A DNA stretch of 5,230 nt from Rhodospirillaceae bacterium (lineage in GTDB: Bacteria > Pseudomonadota > Alphaproteobacteria > Rhodospirillales > 2-02-FULL-58-16): the NCBI GenBank assembly GCA_030623425.1, contig JAUXMA010000148.1:1-5230 (forward strand), written 5' to 3'. Of the stretch, positions 1-5,230 are shown in pieces. The notes under the pieces are model-generated. The model had not been told where the DNA came from. It made no database searches and saw nothing but the letters and a program-made list of their open reading frames with translations. The position numbers and the translations under genes are program-made. Positions within the stretch are counted from its first letter, which is position 1; the number at the start of each line of letters is the position of its first letter.

Positions 1-1213
1 CGCCGTCCAATGAGTCTCGGGACTGATCGACGTATCCGAGGACCACGGTTTCGCCCAGGCGCAGGCGGCCACCGTCGGGTTCCTCGGCGCCGGTGATCAT
101 GCGAAACAGCGTCGTCTTGCCGGCGCCGTTGGCGCCGATGACACCGACAATGCCGCCGGCCGGCAAACGGAAGCTTAAATCCTCGATCAGCAGTTTGTCG
201 CCGTAGCCTTTGCGCAGGCCCTCGGCTTCGATGACCAGATCGCCCAGCCGCGGCCCCGGCGGAACGACGATCTGCGCGGTTCCCGGCTCTTTGTCCCGGG
301 CCTCGGCCAAAAGGGTCTCGTAAGCGGTGATGCGGGCCTTGGACTTCGCCTGCCGGGCGCGCGGCGATTGTCTGATCCACTCCAGTTCGCGCTTGAGAGT
401 ACGCTGGCGGGCGGTCTCCCCCTTTTCCTCATGGGCCAGGCGGCGCTGCTTCTGTTCCAGCCAAGCCGAATAGTTGCCCTCGTAGGGGACGCCGCGGCCG
501 CGGTCCAGTTCCAGGATCCAGCCGGTGACGTTGTCGAGGAAATAGCGGTCATGGGTGACGATCATCACCATGCCTTCGTAATCGGCCAGGAATCTCTCCA
601 GCCAGGCCACCGATTCGGCGTCGAGATGGTTCGTCGGCTCGTCGAGGAGCAGGATGCCGGGGCGCTGCAACAAGAGCCGGCACAGCGCCACCCGGCGGCG
701 CTCGCCGCCCGAGATCTTGGTCACGTCGGCGTCTCCGGGCGGACAACGGAGCGCGTCCATGGCGACCTCGATGGTTCGCTCCAGTTCCCAGCCTTCGGCG
801 GCGTCGATTTTCTCCTGCAACTCGCCCTGCCGGTCGAGCAGGGCGTTCATCTCGTCGTCGTCCATGGGCTCGGCGAATCTGGCGCTGACCTCGTTGAATT
901 CGTCCAGCAGGGCCTTGATCCCGGCCAAGCCCTCGATGATGTTGGCTTCGACGTCCTTGCCGGCATCGAGCCCAGGCTCCTGTTCGAGGTAGCCGACCTT
1001 GACGCCGTCGGCCGCCCAGGCCTCGCCGCCGAAATCGTCATCCAACCCGGCCATGATTTTCAAGAGCGTCGACTTGCCGGCCCCGTTGACGCCCAGGACG
1101 CCGATCTTGGCGGCCGGCAGGAACGACAACGAGATCCCTTTCAGGAGCTCTCGCCCGCCGGCAAAGACCTTGCTCAAATCCTTCATGACGTAGACGTATT
1201 GGTGGGCGGGCAT
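1..1213 (-). CDS. ettA: Energy-dependent translational throttle protein EttA (ABC-F ATPase), 3' end cut off by window edge
   Basis: EttA is a cytoplasmic ABC-F protein that binds the ribosomal E site and gates entry into elongation according to the ATP/ADP state. The 404 residues present begin [20 protein letters not shown]1 has Walker [10 protein letters not shown] (41-49), signature SGGER (168-172), and Walker B with catalytic Glu in [12 protein letters not shown] (E192), followed by the switch His in THDRYFLDN (H221). The insert at about 95-140 corresponds to the EttA arm. The basic linker at about 245-325 ([11 protein letters not shown], then KARITAYE) is the P-site tRNA interaction motif, and [11 protein letters not shown] leads into ABC2, whose Walker A is GANGAGKTT (360-368). 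About 150 residues, including the second signature and Walker B, lie beyond the left edge, since the E. coli protein has about 555. GGAG (1220-1223) lies 6 nt upstream of the ATG. Only 31 bp separate it from the sulfotransferase stop, so cotranscription is likely. The arm and linker lengths favour EttA over Uup or other ABC-F types. Confidence 0.96.
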   Translation of the reverse strand, partial: MPAHQYVYVMKDLSKVFAGGRELLKGISLSFLPAAKIGVLGVNGAGKSTLLKIMAGLDDDFGGEAWAADGVKVGYLEQEPGLDAGKDVEANIIEGLAGIKALLDEFNEVSARFAEPMDDDEMNALLDRQGELQEKIDAAEGWELERTIEVAMDALRCPPGDADVTKISGGERRRVALCRLLLQRPGILLLDEPTNHLDAESVAWLERFLADYEGMVMIVTHDRYFLDNVTGWILELDRGRGVPYEGNYSAWLEQKQRRLAHEEKGETARQRTLKRELEWIRQSPRARQAKSKARITAYETLLAEARDKEPGTAQIVVPPGPRLGDLVIEAEGLRKGYGDKLLIEDLSFRLPAGGIVGVIGANGAGKTTLFRMITGAEEPDGGRLRLGETVVLGYVDQSRDSLDG

Positions 1214-1244
1214 GATATTCTCCGGCGGTGGTGGGACGGGCGTA

Positions 1245-2087
1245 TCAGTCCTCGTACTCGAGGAGCTTCAACATCTCGCCGGCCCGGCGGCGGAAGAGAG
1301 TGAGCGCCTCGTCGTCGAAACGATGGCGCCAGAATCCGGGAACGGCGGCGGAAATGTTCGCGGTCCGGCCGGCTTCGGCGCAACGCGCCACCTCGACGTC
1401 GCCGCCGCCGACATCGAGGAACCGGCACAGGCGGCGGAGGTCCGGCTCGGGTTCGCTCATCAGATCCTCGCAACGGACTTCCATGTAACGGTCCGGATTG
1501 GCCCGGCCGAAGGCGCGCGCCCGGCCGACGGTGTCGGCCCATGTCTTGGCGAAGGAATCGGCAAAGTCGCTGAAGCGGGGAAATTTTTCGGAGAACCCTT
1601 GCTGGTCGATGCCGAGGTTGACATCCCAGGCGAAGGCCGCCTCGTCGCGGCCGTCGCGGATGACATGAATGAACCTGGCGTTTGGCGCGGCGCCGGCAAG
1701 CAGGTTCAAATGCGGGGTCTGTTCCGGGGTTTTCTCGCCGATGCACTTGACTTCGGCGTCGCCCACCCAGCGGTTGAACACCAAGCCCATCGCCGTCGCC
1801 AGGACGAGGTCGCGGTCGTCGTTGTCGAAGCCGTGGAAACGCCCCTGGATTCCGGCCATTCGCAGGCGGGCGTTGGTTTTCCGTAATTGTTGGTTGTAGT
1901 GCCCGAAGGCCTGCGTCAACAACGGCGAGAGCAGGTTGGCGAAATGACCTTCCCCCTGACAGCAGACTTGCTGGTGAGCATCGATCGCGGCCTGCAGCCA
2001 GTGGGTGCCGGCCTGGGTCCAGCCGATGATGAAAAAGATATCCTTGTCAAGAAGCCGGTTGAGCCGGTGCCGCGGGATATCCGCCAT
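1245..2087 (-). CDS. Sulfotransferase-superfamily protein with atypical PAPS-binding residues
   Basis: This is a 280-residue protein with the layout of a bacterial single-domain sulfotransferase, which would move a sulfuryl group from PAPS to an unknown acceptor. The first strand and P-loop are FFIIGWTQAGTHWL (18-31). A GEGHF segment (45-49) carries an acidic residue and a His where the family usually has its base. GEKTP (118-122) is followed by ARFIHVIRDGRDEA (137-150), the 3'-phosphate-binding strand and loop. RCEDLM (205-210) and the helical end fit the family C-terminus. Length is normal for the family and no signal peptide or membrane segment is seen, so it should be cytoplasmic. The start is fixed: an in-frame TGA sits at 2094-2096, two codons before the ATG, although the ribosome site (GAAAG, 3 nt away) is weak. 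Key residues are changed: the P-loop Lys/Arg is Gln25, and the Ser expected 8 residues after Arg144 is Phe152. Activity is therefore uncertain. The substrate cannot be deduced from the neighbours. The 95-bp gap upstream shows neither a clear terminator nor a clear promoter. Confidence 0.85.
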   Translation of the reverse strand: MADIPRHRLNRLLDKDIFFIIGWTQAGTHWLQAAIDAHQQVCCQGEGHFANLLSPLLTQAFGHYNQQLRKTNARLRMAGIQGRFHGFDNDDRDLVLATAMGLVFNRWVGDAEVKCIGEKTPEQTPHLNLLAGAAPNARFIHVIRDGRDEAAFAWDVNLGIDQQGFSEKFPRFSDFADSFAKTWADTVGRARAFGRANPDRYMEVRCEDLMSEPEPDLRRLCRFLDVGGGDVEVARCAEAGRTANISAAVPGFWRHRFDDEALTLFRRRAGEMLKLLEYED

Positions 2088-2182
2088 GGTCTTTCAAAGC
2101 CTCAGAATCGGCGTTGGCCGGGACTGTAAACGATGCCGTCATCCGCGACCACAACCAAAAGCCGGCGGTCAATTCGCGAACT

Positions 2183-3085
2183 CTAGGCTATTTTTTCCTC
2201 GTCGGATATGAAGCGGTAATGGTTTTTGCCCCGTTCCTTGACCGAGTACATGGCTTCATCGGCCCGTTTCATTAATGACTCCGGATCGGTTCCGTCCGTC
2301 GGATAAAGGGAGATGCCGATGCTGGCGCCGATGCTGGCTTTCCGCTTCCGCAATTCAAAAGGCTTCGAGAGGATTTCATTGACGTTTTCGGCCACTTTCG
2401 CGGCGGCCTCCCGATTGTTCAGATCGGTCAACACGATGGTGAACTCGTCACCGCCGAAACGGAACACCGTATCCGTCTCGCGGACGCAAGAAGCGAGTCT
2501 TCCGGCCACTTCCTTGAGAAGAAGATCGCCGGCGGCTTCGAAATTTTTGTTCCAAAGCAGGTACTTTCCCTTCCTGTCGAAGAAGTAAAAAATGCCCGGC
2601 ATGCTGTTGATCGCCGCCTGGAAAAGGTCCCTTTCCTTGCGCAAGGCCTCGTCCGCCCGTTCGTGATCGAGCTGCTCTTTGTACCTGCGAACGATGTGGG
2701 CAAGAACGGTGGGAAGCAGTTTGAGGTGGCCGCCCCCGGGATTCTTGATCAGGTAGTCGAAAACCCCGGACTTCAGCGCCTCGACGGCTAAAGTTTCGGA
2801 ACCGGTGACGGTCAGGAGCACCGTCGGAAGGAGGAGTCCCTCGGCCAACACCCATTTGCAAAAATCCAGGCCGGGATCGCCGGGCAAACCTTGATCGACC
2901 ACCGCAATGTCGAACGCCGCGGTGGCTTTCTTCAAAACCGCTTGCGCCGTCTCCCCCCTCTCGTGGTGCTCGATTTCGACGGGCCGGCCGTTGCTTTCGA
3001 AAGCCCGGCGGAACGCCTGCACATCGTGAGGGTTGTCCTCGATCAAAAGAATGCGAAGAGGCTTGTCCGGTATGCTCGCGGCCAC
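2183..3085 (-). CDS. Response regulator with truncated PAS and truncated GGDEF domain
   Basis: Numbering is from GTG 3085 (300 residues). The REC domain (about 9-130) is complete: acidic pair E16-D17 in LLIEDN, phospho-acceptor D64 in VVDQGLPGDPG, T92 in LLTVTG and K114 in DYLIKN. A charged helical linker (132-152) leads to RDLFQAAINSMPGIFYFF, the typical beginning of a PAS domain. PAS stops after about 30 residues (NKNFE, ending E183) and runs directly into AAGDLLLKEVAGRL, which belongs to the middle of a GGDEF domain. The catalytic loop GGDEF (211-215), the inhibitory-site R202-E-T-D205 five residues before it, and the C-terminal half up to GKNHYRF are intact. The DPLTGLxNR start and the FxDxDxFKxxND metal/GTP-binding stretch are missing. 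Diguanylate cyclase activity is therefore unlikely, while phosphorylation of REC should still work. There is no EAL domain and no membrane segment. An upstream in-frame GTG at 3145 would add 20 residues but has no ribosome site. No kinase gene lies nearby in the window. Confidence 0.87.
   Translation of the reverse strand: MAASIPDKPLRILLIEDNPHDVQAFRRAFESNGRPVEIEHHERGETAQAVLKKATAAFDIAVVDQGLPGDPGLDFCKWVLAEGLLLPTVLLTVTGSETLAVEALKSGVFDYLIKNPGGGHLKLLPTVLAHIVRRYKEQLDHERADEALRKERDLFQAAINSMPGIFYFFDRKGKYLLWNKNFEAAGDLLLKEVAGRLASCVRETDTVFRFGGDEFTIVLTDLNNREAAAKVAENVNEILSKPFELRKRKASIGASIGISLYPTDGTDPESLMKRADEAMYSVKERGKNHYRFISDEEKIA
2528..2539 (-). other. Apparent PAS/GGDEF deletion junction
   Basis: Codons here encode E183-A-A-G186. 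On the N-terminal side the protein reads as a PAS first strand (KGKYLLWNKNFE). On the other side it reads as the GHxxGD-LLxxVAxRL helix of a GGDEF domain. By family comparison about 70-80 PAS residues and 50-60 GGDEF residues are missing between them, yet the frame is kept and no stop is present. The exact break point is uncertain by a codon or two because Ala is acceptable on both sides. Confidence 0.7.
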
Positions 3086-3092
3086 TGGCTTT

Positions 3093-3098
3093 CCCTCC
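3093..3098 (-). promoter_or_regulatory. Strong ribosome binding site that sets the start of the REC/GGDEF gene at GTG 3085
   Basis: On the minus strand the bases read GGAGGG, followed by the 7-nt spacer AAAGCCA and then GTG (3085-3083). This is a near-ideal Shine-Dalgarno site. The alternative upstream GTG at 3145 is preceded by a GC-rich run without such a site. The 20 residues the longer form would add are basic and show no likeness to a REC domain, whose first strand begins about 9 residues after the chosen start. Confidence 0.75.
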
Positions 3099-3181
3099 GT
3101 CAAACCGGCCCGCCGGTTCCGATCAATCTTGAAATGCCCTAACACCGCCGCCGCCGATCGTCAACATTCCAACGACGACAT

Positions 3182-3209
3182 GACAACCGGCGGCGGCCGG
3201 GTGGTTGTC
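3182..3209. repeat. Inverted repeat with 7-bp arms in the divergent intergenic region
   Basis: GACAACC (3182-3188) and GGTTGTC (3203-3209) are perfect reverse complements separated by 14 G/C-rich bases. It lies just upstream of the candidate pyrB -35 box. It is not followed by a T-run on the plus strand, so it is not an intrinsic terminator in that direction. It could be an operator or a chance dyad. Confidence 0.45.
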
Positions 3210-3214
3210 CCGCC

Positions 3215-3244
3215 TTGCTTTGTTGGCCGGCAAGGATTTATATT
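3215..3244 (+). promoter_or_regulatory. Candidate sigma70-type promoter for pyrB
   Basis: TTGCTT (3215-3220) and TATATT (3239-3244) are separated by 18 bp. The -10 matches the consensus at five of six positions and the -35 at three. It is the only AT-rich patch in the 167-bp divergent region. The expected start of transcription is about 3251-3253, at the pyrB ATG itself, which would explain why no Shine-Dalgarno sequence lies at normal distance from that ATG. The nearest purine run, AAGGA at 3232-3236, is 16 nt away. Confidence 0.5.
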
Positions 3245-3250
3245 GCCGGC
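3226..3250. repeat. Inverted repeat with 8-bp arms overlapping the pyrB -10 box
   Basis: GCCGGCAA (3226-3233) and TTGCCGGC (3243-3250) are perfect reverse complements with a 9-nt centre GGATTTATA. The right arm begins inside TATATT and ends 2 nt before the pyrB ATG. As DNA it has the size of an operator for a dimeric repressor. As RNA, if transcription began further upstream, it would form a stem next to the start codon with AAGGA partly in its loop. GCCGGC is itself palindromic and common in GC-rich DNA, which lowers the weight of the observation. Confidence 0.5.
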
Positions 3251-3252
3251 TC

Positions 3253-4224
3253 ATGAACGCCGCCGTCCCGGACAACGTTCATTTCCCGCACCGCCATCTG
3301 CTCGGTATCGAAGGCCTATCGCCTGACGAGATTACCATCCTGCTCGACCGCTCGGAAGCTTTCGTCGAACAGAATCGCCGCGCCGACAAGACCAAGTTGG
3401 TGCTGCACGGGCGGACCATCATCAATCTGTTTTTCGAGGCCTCGACCCGCACCCGCACCTCGTTCGAGTTGGCGGGCATGCGCCTCGGCGGAGACGTCAT
3501 CAACATGCCGGTGACGACCAGTTCCATCAAGAAAGGCGAGACCTTGATCGACACGGCGATGACCCTGAACGCCATGCATCCGGATGTGCTTGTCGTCCGC
3601 CATCCTTATTCCGGGGCGGTGAAGCTGTTGTCCGAAAAGGTCAACTGCGCGGTCATCAACGGCGGCGACGGAAGCCATGAGCATCCGACCCAGGCCCTTC
3701 TCGACGCCCTGACCATTCGCCGGCGCATCGGCAGGCTGGCCGGGCTCCGCGTCGCCATCAGCGGCGACATCGTCCATTCGCGGGTCGCCCGCTCCAACAT
3801 TCACTTGCTCACCACCATGGGGGCGACGGTCCGCCTGATCGCCCCCCGGACCCTGATCCCGCCGGCCATTGAAAAGCTGGGGGTGGAAGTCTTCGACGAC
3901 ATGAGGAAAGGCTTGCGGGATTGCGATATCGTGATGATGCTGCGTTTGCAGACCGAGCGCATGCAAGGAAATTTCTTCCCCTCCATCAGCGAATATTTTC
4001 ACTTTTTCGGACTCGACTACGAAAAGCTCTCGAACGCCAAGCCCGATGCCCTGATCATGCATCCCGGGCCGATGAACCGGGGCGTCGAAATCGACTCGGA
4101 AGTCGCCGACGACATCGGCCGCAGCGTCATCCGCGAACAGGTCGAGATGGGGGTGGCGGTGCGCATGGCCTGTCTTGAGATACTGACCCGCAACTTAGAC
4201 GATGGGGACGCCGATGGCGGTTAA
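3253..4224 (+). CDS. pyrB: Aspartate carbamoyltransferase catalytic subunit
   Basis: The enzyme joins carbamoyl phosphate and L-aspartate to give N-carbamoyl-L-aspartate and phosphate in pyrimidine synthesis, in the cytoplasm. The 323-residue product has family-typical length. It has the carbamoyl phosphate loop [12 protein letters not shown] (S64-T-R-T-R68), the 80s loop SSIKKGET (K93/K94), HPTQALLD (H144-Q147), an intact aspartate-binding half, and [11 protein letters not shown] (270-280) near the end. MNRGVEI, together with no ornithine-type motif, separates it from ornithine carbamoyltransferase. ATG 3253 is chosen because homologues start shortly before [11 protein letters not shown]. 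An open frame continues up to a TTG at 3205 but adds 16 residues unlike the family. No regulatory subunit gene (pyrI) follows. Instead the dihydroorotase homologue overlaps the last 11 bp, the arrangement seen where the catalytic trimers assemble with a dihydroorotase-like protein. Expression probably starts from the promoter directly upstream. Confidence 0.97.
   Translation: MNAAVPDNVHFPHRHLLGIEGLSPDEITILLDRSEAFVEQNRRADKTKLVLHGRTIINLFFEASTRTRTSFELAGMRLGGDVINMPVTTSSIKKGETLIDTAMTLNAMHPDVLVVRHPYSGAVKLLSEKVNCAVINGGDGSHEHPTQALLDALTIRRRIGRLAGLRVAISGDIVHSRVARSNIHLLTTMGATVRLIAPRTLIPPAIEKLGVEVFDDMRKGLRDCDIVMMLRLQTERMQGNFFPSISEYFHFFGLDYEKLSNAKPDALIMHPGPMNRGVEIDSEVADDIGRSVIREQVEMGVAVRMACLEILTRNLDDGDADGG
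4204..4208 (+). promoter_or_regulatory. Ribosome binding site for the dihydroorotase homologue, inside pyrB
   Basis: GGGGA ends 5 nt before ATG 4214, inside the last codons of pyrB. This favours 4214 over the in-frame ATG at 4202, which has no purine-rich site before it. The choice changes the protein by only four residues. A start embedded before the pyrB stop suggests translational coupling. Confidence 0.55.
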
Positions 4225-5230
4225 GGACAATGGCGGCCGGGTGGCTTACGTCAACGCCCGCCTCATCGATCCGGCGTCGGGAATCGACGCCCCCGGCGGT
4301 CTTCTCACCGAGGGTGAGGTCATCGCCGATTTCGGTCCCGGTCTTTTCGCCGGCGGCGCCCCGCAAGGAACCGAAACCGTCGATTGCGGCGGTCATGTCT
4401 TATGCCCCGGCTTGGTCGATATCCGGGTGCAACTGCGCGAGCCGGGCGAGGAGCACAAGGGAACCCTGGCCTCGGCGGGGCGCTCGGCGGCGGCCGGGGG
4501 AATCACCACGATGGTCTGCCTGCCCAACACGGATCCGGTCATCGACAATGTCTCGGTGGTCGAATTCGTCGCCCGCCGGGCGCGCAAGCTGGGACTGGCC
4601 AAGGTCTATCCCTACGGCGCCGTCACCAAGGGCCTGCAAGGCAAGGAGCTGGCCGAGATGGGAACCTTGGCCGAGGCCGGGGCGGTAGCTTTCACCGACG
4701 GCGTCAAGGCGGTGCCCGATGCCCTGGTGATGCGCCGGGCACTGAGCTACGCGTCGACCTTCGGCTTGACGATCGTTCAGCATGCGGAGGAGCCGCGGCT
4801 GGCCGACGGCGGCGCCATGAACAGCGGCGAAACGGCGACCCGCCTGGGTCTCTCCGGCATTCCCGGCGAGGCCGAGGTGATCATCGTCGAACGCGACTTG
4901 CGTCTGGTCGAAATGACCGGCGGGAGACTGCATTTCGGCCACCTGTCGACGGCCGCCGCCGTCGAGGCGGTCCGCCGGGCGAAAGCCAGGCAAGTCAACG
5001 TCGCTTGCGACACCGCGCCGCCTTACTTCGCCCTCAACGAAACCGCTGTCGGCGATTACCGGACCTTCGCCAAGCTGTCGCCGCCGCTACGCCTGGAAGC
5101 CGACCGCCTGGCGGTGGTCGAGGGCATAAAAGACGGCACCATTGACGCCATCGCCTCCGATCACGCCCCCCAGGACGAGGAGGCCAAGCGCCTGCCCTTC
5201 GCTCAGGCGGCGTTTGGCGGCATCGGCCTC
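4214..5230 (+). CDS. pyrC: Class I dihydroorotase homologue, probably non-catalytic PyrC'/pDHO type, 3' end cut off by window edge
   Basis: The 339 residues present align through the class I dihydroorotase pattern: [13 protein letters not shown] (57-69), [16 protein letters not shown] (74-89), [20 protein letters not shown] (92-111), QHAEE (189-193), [16 protein letters not shown] (202-217), RLHFGHLST (238-246), KLSPPLR (287-293), [16 protein letters not shown] (314-329). About 90 residues should follow. The family's metal-binding H-x-H before LREPG is replaced by R71-V-Q73. The usual SDDG is one residue shorter (TDG, D162), and the PHHL segment reads PPYF (269-272). H190, H243 and D316, aligned with other ligands or the catalytic Asp, remain. 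Loss of H-x-H marks the inactive dihydroorotase-like proteins that pseudomonads encode beside pyrB and that are needed to assemble active aspartate carbamoyltransferase. I infer the same structural role here. If so, an active dihydroorotase must be encoded elsewhere. Automatic annotation will probably call it simply dihydroorotase. Confidence 0.92.
   Translation, partial: MAVKDNGGRVAYVNARLIDPASGIDAPGGLLTEGEVIADFGPGLFAGGAPQGTETVDCGGHVLCPGLVDIRVQLREPGEEHKGTLASAGRSAAAGGITTMVCLPNTDPVIDNVSVVEFVARRARKLGLAKVYPYGAVTKGLQGKELAEMGTLAEAGAVAFTDGVKAVPDALVMRRALSYASTFGLTIVQHAEEPRLADGGAMNSGETATRLGLSGIPGEAEVIIVERDLRLVEMTGGRLHFGHLSTAAAVEAVRRAKARQVNVACDTAPPYFALNETAVGDYRTFAKLSPPLRLEADRLAVVEGIKDGTIDAIASDHAPQDEEAKRLPFAQAAFGGIGL

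Noticed and set aside
368..1303. 311-codon plus-strand open frame opposite ettA
   Set aside because: It lies antisense to a certain EttA coding sequence, has no recognisable domain, and is explained by third-position G/C bias keeping the opposite frame open.
1212..1886. 224-codon plus-strand open frame opposite the sulfotransferase
   Set aside because: It is antisense to a motif-supported gene, and its translation is a mirror of that gene without family features.
2088..2182. Terminator or promoter in the gap before the sulfotransferase gene
   Set aside because: There is only a short palindrome TTCGCGAA (2173-2180) and 4-bp stems without a T-run. TTGACC (minus strand, 2172-2167) has no matching -10 box.
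3136..3164. Minus-strand promoter for the REC/GGDEF gene (TTGACG, 17-bp spacer, TAGGGC)
   Set aside because: The -35 is good but the -10 position is a poor match, so I do not call it. A promoter must exist in 3086-3252 but I cannot place it.
3180..3326. Possible 48-residue leader peptide overlapping the pyrB start
   Set aside because: It has no ribosome site before ATG 3180, would start upstream of the best promoter, and shows no pyrimidine-dependent attenuation features such as a T-run after a hairpin.
3316..4062. 248-codon minus-strand open frame opposite pyrB
   Set aside because: Same reason: it is antisense to an unambiguous pyrB and its composition is rich in His, Gln, Gly and Asp, as expected for a shadow frame.
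4384..5145. 253-codon plus-strand frame inside the dihydroorotase homologue
   Set aside because: It is an out-of-frame, very Arg/Gly-rich translation, while the overlapping frame carries clear family motifs throughout.
1..5230. Mobile element, CRISPR array, phage or RNA gene
   Set aside because: I saw no repeated spacer pattern, transposase or integrase motifs, terminal repeats or tRNA-like cloverleaf. Nearly all of the window is accounted for by five genes.

Overview
The window looks like chromosomal DNA of a high-GC alphaproteobacterium, most likely of the Rhodospirillales type. This rests on codon use rich in G/C at third positions, the sequence character of PyrB and its overlapping dihydroorotase-like partner, and an EttA very close in motif order to the proteobacterial family. 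It is inference from memory of families, not a database result. No mobile element, CRISPR array, tRNA or rRNA is visible.

There are two transcription blocks diverging from a roughly 170-bp region at 3086-3252. The leftward (minus-strand) block runs REC/PAS/GGDEF signalling protein (3085 to 2183), then a sulfotransferase-family protein (2087 to 1245), then ettA, an ABC-F translation factor that starts at 1213 and runs off the left edge. The rightward block is pyrB (aspartate carbamoyltransferase, 3253-4224) overlapped by 11 bp by a class I dihydroorotase homologue (4214 to beyond the right edge). Together these form the second step, and nominally the third, of de novo pyrimidine synthesis.

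Several genes carry sequence changes at the residues that should do the chemistry. The signalling protein has a normal phospho-receiver domain, but its PAS and GGDEF domains appear joined by an in-frame internal deletion that removes most of PAS and the first part of GGDEF, including the metal-binding Asp. The dihydroorotase homologue has R-V-Q where the family has the metal-binding H-x-H, so it is probably a non-catalytic partner of aspartate carbamoyltransferase, like the PyrC'/pDHO proteins of pseudomonads. The sulfotransferase has lost the Lys/Arg of its 5'-phosphosulfate loop and the Ser of its 3'-phosphate site. EttA and PyrB look fully normal over the part seen.

The divergent region holds a good sigma70-like promoter for pyrB whose predicted start point is almost at the ATG, suggesting a leaderless or near-leaderless mRNA, plus two perfect inverted repeats, one of which spans the -10 box. 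The start of the signalling gene is best placed at GTG 3085, because of a strong GGAGGG site 7 nt upstream.
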